Positions 59,607 through 64,000 of a stretch of DNA of 64,000 nucleotides are shown piece by piece. This stretch comes from Capsaspora owczarzaki ATCC 30864. Taxonomy: Eukaryota > Opisthokonta > Filasterea. The position numbers and the translations under genes are program-made. The stretch lies in NCBI RefSeq assembly GCF_000151315.2, contig NW_011887301.1, forward strand, positions 723,760 through 787,759. Reading direction: 5' to 3'. A model generated the notes under the pieces. It was not told where the DNA came from. It did not search any database and saw only the letters and a list, made by a program, of their open reading frames with translations. Position 1 is the stretch's first letter. The number at the start of each line of letters is the position of its first letter.

Positions 59607-61313
59607 TTAGCTCGAAAACTTGGCTGAGGGACCTGATGTGGGCTTGGACACCAAATAGTCGACGCGCTTGTTCTTCTTGAACAGGCGACGATCGACAAAG
59701 TCGGCTGCCTTGGCAACAGGCGGGCGAATTGTCACGCCACTGCTAGGCAAGACGACCGCGTCGACGGGGCCCTTGGAGACGGTCACTGGCTTGTTGGATT
59801 GCTTGTTCTTGTTCTTGCCCTGGCCTGGTTGACCGCCGTTGTTGTTCTTTTGCTGGGCCGTGTCCAGACGGGCCTTCTTTGCAGCGTGCTTGTTTGCGGC
59901 AGGTTGGTCGTCGGGGATGGCAGCGAGTGCGCGCATGTCGACGGCGGGGAATTGCGACTTGTCGACCAGCACATCGCCGTCGTCGGATTCGGCGTGGCGC
60001 TTGACCGTCACGCGTGCAACCTGCTGAGGTGCGGCGGCCTTTTGCTGCTGTTGCTGTTGTTGCTGCGGCTGCTTGACAATCTTGGGCAGTACGATTCCTT
60101 GCTTGGCAGCCAGCTTCTTGGCAGTCAGGGGAGCAGTCTTGGCCTTGGGCTTGGTCTTGGTCTGGGGCTCTGGCACAACCTCGCCGTTGGCCTTTCGGAT
60201 GGCAAGTTGCTGCGTTCGGAGAACGTGCTTGGCCTCACGGCGAGAGAGCCCGGTGGCACTGGCGAGCGCCGCGACGATCGATGTGGTTTTGTCGGACTGG
60301 GAGGCGATGGTCGACGAGTTGGAGGCAATCTCAGCGGCCAGTTGCGACGCGCGCGACTTGCGCTCCTCGACGTCCATCGGTGTGGCAGTGCTGGCAGTGG
60401 TGCTCGGAGCAACAGCAGCAGCAGCAGCAGCGGGGGTTTTGGCTGGAGCGGCAGCCTTAGCAGCAGCCTTAGCAGCAGCCTTGGGAGTAGCGGCCGCAGC
60501 CTTGGGAGCAGCAGCCACAGGCGCTGGTGCTGCTGGCTCGATCGCAGCCGTTGGTGCAGCTGCAGCCTTGGGTTGTTGCTGTGCAGCTGCCTTCGCTGGC
60601 GTGTTGGCTGCTTTCGTCTTCGGCGTTCCCGCCTGATTTTGCGGAGCGGTCTTTGGGGTCGATGCTGCAGCGGGTGTCTGGACTGTAGCTTGATCTGCAG
60701 GCTGAGTAGCAGCAGCAGTGGCAGTCGCAGCCTCAACAGCAACAGCAGCAGCAGCGGCGGGAGCAGCCACAGGAGTAGCGGGAGCGACACGTGCGCGATC
60801 GCCCTTTGCTTGGGCTTTGGCTGGCGTCTTGCTCTTGACCGGCTCATCATCGACCGCCATCGGCTCAGGCTGGTTCTCGATGGGAGCAGGGGCAGCAGAA
60901 GCAGCAGCAGCAGCAGCGGCGGCGGCGGCAGCAGCAGCGGCCTTGGTGGGTCGGCCTCGAGGCGTCTTTGGTTGGACTGCGACGGGCTCTTCCTCGACCG
61001 GCGCTTCGTTCGCACCAGCAGCAGACGCGATCTCAACGGCGGCAGCAGCAGCAGCAGTCTTGGCAGGGGTCTTGTTGGCCTTGGCGGCAGGGGTCTTGGC
61101 ACCCTTGGGCGTCTGAGCAGGCACTTCAACTGCCTCCATCGCCTCCGGCTCAGGCTCAGAAGCCGCCTCGGCCACCTTCGCCGTCTTTGCAGGGGTCTTT
61201 GCAGGGGTCTTTGCAGGGGTCTTTGCAGCTGCAGCCGCCTTCGCCGGGGTCTTGGCGGGCGTCTTTGCCGGCGTCTGAGCTTGCGGCGCTTGAGCTGATC
61301 GCGTGTTCACCAT
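59607..61313 (-). CDS. Basic TPAK-repeat protein of unknown function
   Basis: A single exon of 568 residues starting MVNTRSAQAPQ. The first two thirds are Ala/Lys/Pro/Thr-rich with repeated KTPAKTPAK units, resembling the S/T-P-x-K motifs of linker histone tails that bind AT-rich DNA. They also contain acidic patches (EPEPEAMEAVEV, MAVDDEPVK). A more complex part follows (about 340-420): KSRASQLAAEIASNSSTIAS, then ATGLSRREAKHVLRTQQLAI, possibly helical. The C-terminus has poly-Gln, KRHAESDDGDVLVDKSQFPA, AAKKARLD and a conserved-looking end DRRLFKKNKRVDYLVSKP. Multiple basic clusters suggest a nuclear or nucleolar protein. I do not recognise a named family. It is convergent with ECH1 and head-to-head with pICln. 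Confidence 0.75.
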   Translation of the reverse strand: MVNTRSAQAPQAQTPAKTPAKTPAKAAAAAKTPAKTPAKTPAKTAKVAEAASEPEPEAMEAVEVPAQTPKGAKTPAAKANKTPAKTAAAAAAVEIASAAGANEAPVEEEPVAVQPKTPRGRPTKAAAAAAAAAAAAAASAAPAPIENQPEPMAVDDEPVKSKTPAKAQAKGDRARVAPATPVAAPAAAAAVAVEAATATAAATQPADQATVQTPAAASTPKTAPQNQAGTPKTKAANTPAKAAAQQQPKAAAAPTAAIEPAAPAPVAAAPKAAAATPKAAAKAAAKAAAPAKTPAAAAAAVAPSTTASTATPMDVEERKSRASQLAAEIASNSSTIASQSDKTTSIVAALASATGLSRREAKHVLRTQQLAIRKANGEVVPEPQTKTKPKAKTAPLTAKKLAAKQGIVLPKIVKQPQQQQQQQQKAAAPQQVARVTVKRHAESDDGDVLVDKSQFPAVDMRALAAIPDDQPAANKHAAKKARLDTAQQKNNNGGQPGQGKNKNKQSNKPVTVSKGPVDAVVLPSSGVTIRPPVAKAADFVDRRLFKKNKRVDYLVSKPTSGPSAKFSS

Positions 61314-61485
61314 TTTAGGATCAGAGTGATCAGAAAAAAGTCTCAGAAATTTACGAGAAACAGAAAAAAAAACAATGAGTGAGTGAGGACATTGATCGGA
61401 TGAATGCATGTACATGTATCGAATGTTTGTTCTTCAATGCTCAGTCTTGCAATTCATTCACTCTCAGTAACTTGAAAACACAACA
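61314..61485. promoter_or_regulatory. Compact bidirectional promoter, TPAK protein / pICln
   Basis: 172 bases separate two divergent start codons. The sequence carries an A run and gtgag units but no obvious TATA element. Both genes' promoters must be here unless leaders overlap coding sequence. Confidence 0.5.
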
Positions 61486-62673
61486 ATGGTTGAGCGAATT
61501 TCAGAGCTGCCCAGCGAGCTCACGCGGCAATATACTGCAGAAGGGACGCAGTTGTTCTACCAGCGCGGACCGTCGGTTGGCAGTGGGACACTCGTGGTCG
61601 CACATGAGTACGTGTGCGATTGAGGAGGAGGATTGAGGTTGTCACTATATACTGACCAAAACCCCGGGTTATTGTGGCTTGATTCACCATCGCTTGGCTT
61701 TTCGTTCTTGTTTGTACCGCAGTGCATTGTACTGGTGGAACAGTGCTGCAGGGGAAGGGCTTAGCGTGCCATACCCGTCCATTGCCATCCATGCGATCTC
61801 AACCGACCCGGCCTCCTTCTCGCAGCCGTGCATCTATCTGCAGACGGACGGAGGTAAGCGAGAAACAATCCTTGCATTCACGATGCGATGGATGTGCGAC
61901 TGAGACGGGCGGGCGCGACGCGTTGGCTTGAACGACTCGGCAACGACGTTCTTGCTGCTGCGTTCAGTATTCGCAAGTGACTCACGCTGGAGAGGTGATT
62001 TGCGAATTTGTAGGTGACGATTATGAAAACGATGACGAAGACGACGACGAGGGCGATGGCGATGGCGCTGATGGCAACCTACGTGGAGTTAGCTGGCCAC
62101 CATCCGAAGTCTGGTTGGCACCGGCAGATCCCAGCTCATGTAAGTGGATTGTTGGGACGTGTATGGGATTGATGATTCGCGCATCATGATGGATAGTGGC
62201 TCAGTTTTCGTGTTGGTTGTACGACCGATCCAGTGCAAGCCATTTTTGAGGCCTTGTCGGCATGTCAAGCCATGCACCCAGACCAGGATGCCAGCGATGG
62301 TAAGCGCAACCAGGGCCTGGTTGTCGTTGGTGCTGCCGTTGCGACCATGGTGACCCGTGCTAAATGGCTGTGGTTGTTGTTTTGTGCATCTGGCAGACGA
62401 CGAGGAACTTGACGAAGAAGAAGCAGAGGTAACAGCACGAGAATGGAAGCTCTAACATGATCAACTTTCCATGGATCTAGTGCTCACCGTCCTGCACATA
62501 CATCCTGTGTCACCATATGTCTTTGACAGGCTCGCCTGGATCACCTCGACTCGGTCTTCCAGATCACCTCCACGTCACAGTTTGACGCAATGACCGATGA
62601 TCGTTTTGACGACGCCGAAGACGATGGTGAGGAGGGAGCAGAGGACACCGCGAACGGCGATCTGCACGAGTGA
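61486..62673 (+). CDS. CLNS1A: Methylosome subunit pICln
   Basis: Six exons, 61486-61607, 61723-61853, 62014-62139, 62234-62299, 62397-62428 and 62530-62673, give 206 residues. pICln is a PH-like chaperone that brings Sm proteins to the PRMT5 methylosome and holds them in an assembly ring. The match is clear at SVGSGTLVVAHDALYWWNSA and GLSVPYPSIAIHAISTDPAS (human GTLYIAES...SLEYPTISLHALSRD), the acidic loop DDYENDDEDDDEGDGDG, and LQAIFEALSACQAMHPDQDA (human ALEAMFTAMCECQALHPD). The C-terminal acidic tail (FDDAEDDGEEGAEDTANGDL) corresponds to the Sm-contacting acidic end. The exon 2/3 join was chosen for phase. An upstream acceptor at about 61969 is a less likely alternative. Confidence 0.92.
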
Positions 62674-62904
62674 TTCGATGAAATACAAACTTTGCAAAAT
62701 TAGCACTTTTCAGCACCCGTGGTTTTCTTCAATTCCACGCTTGATTTTTGTCTTGTGTTGCTGTTAACAAAATTTTGCTGAAATTACACCTTAACATAAA
62801 CCTTAACATTCACAGTGCCACTCGAAGCAATATAAACAAAACTCAAATACGAATGATGATGATGCTCAAATTTGCGAGCGCCCTGCCGAATCTGACGACG
62901 TTTT

Positions 62905-63999
<1,095 letters not shown>

Positions 64000-64000
64000 A

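Noticed and set aside
59799-61298. 499-codon open frame on the plus strand
   Set aside because: Antisense to the TPAK-repeat gene. Its Gly/Leu/Ser/Arg repeats are shadows of the GCA/AAG repeats. The minus frame has a coherent basic protein and a conserved-looking end.

Overview
The window is nuclear DNA from a compact, intron-bearing eukaryotic genome. Two dozen protein genes lie on both strands in 64 kb. Most introns are 60 to 250 bases long with GT-AG ends and pyrimidine-rich acceptors, and third codon positions favour G/C. Spacers carry long poly-T/poly-A runs and microsatellites, and proteins carry poly-Gln, poly-Ser and poly-Ala runs. The gene set (CENP-S, GIGYF, SLC33A1, SLC66A1, FAM241B, ZDHHC6-type and ECH1 orthologues) points to an opisthokont, and a unicellular holozoan such as a filasterean (Capsaspora-like) fits best. 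That placement is inference from gene content and style. Exon joins below were worked out by hand and checked for reading-frame phase, not against transcripts.

Layout. 0-5 kb: a FAM241B-like membrane protein (+) and a convergent three-exon gene (-) joining a coiled coil, a PD-(D/E)XK-like domain and a protein kinase domain. 5-10 kb: a large FxFG-repeat protein whose upstream exon appears to add an N-terminal membrane anchor, a POM121-like layout. 10-18 kb: ribosomal protein S13 (-) with a 1.1 kb first intron, then condensin subunit NCAPD2 (+). 18-22 kb: a Frag1/DRAM-type membrane protein and a secreted, probably GPI-anchored ferritin-like protein (both -). 23-27 kb: GINS1/PSF1 (+), an intronless 'MGQYY' protein of a mainly bacterial/viral family (-), and CENP-S/MHF1 (+). 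27-33 kb: a divergent NCLX/CCX-type cation exchanger and the acetyl-CoA transporter SLC33A1 (both -). 33-45 kb: PEX5, a PH-CRIB p21-activated kinase and GIGYF (all +). 45-51.5 kb: a ZDHHC6-like palmitoyltransferase with an SH3-like tail, the non-canonical poly(A) polymerase TENT4/Trf4, and the PQ-loop lysosomal transporter SLC66A1 (all -). 51.5-55.3 kb: a pyrimidine-rich stretch without a convincing gene. 55.3-64 kb: a rhodanese/dual-specificity phosphatase and ECH1 (+), a TPAK-repeat basic protein (-), methylosome subunit pICln (+), and ADAT2 (-), which runs off the right edge.

The genes are mostly housekeeping and unrelated, in head-to-head, tail-to-tail or tandem order with short spacers. 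One functional link is visible: PEX5 imports SKL-ended proteins into peroxisomes, and ECH1 in this window ends in SKL. No complete transposon, LTR element, virus-like element, tRNA, rRNA or CRISPR array was recognised. The most unusual items are the POM121-like protein, the nuclease-fold/kinase fusion, the MGQYY gene and the altered cation exchanger.
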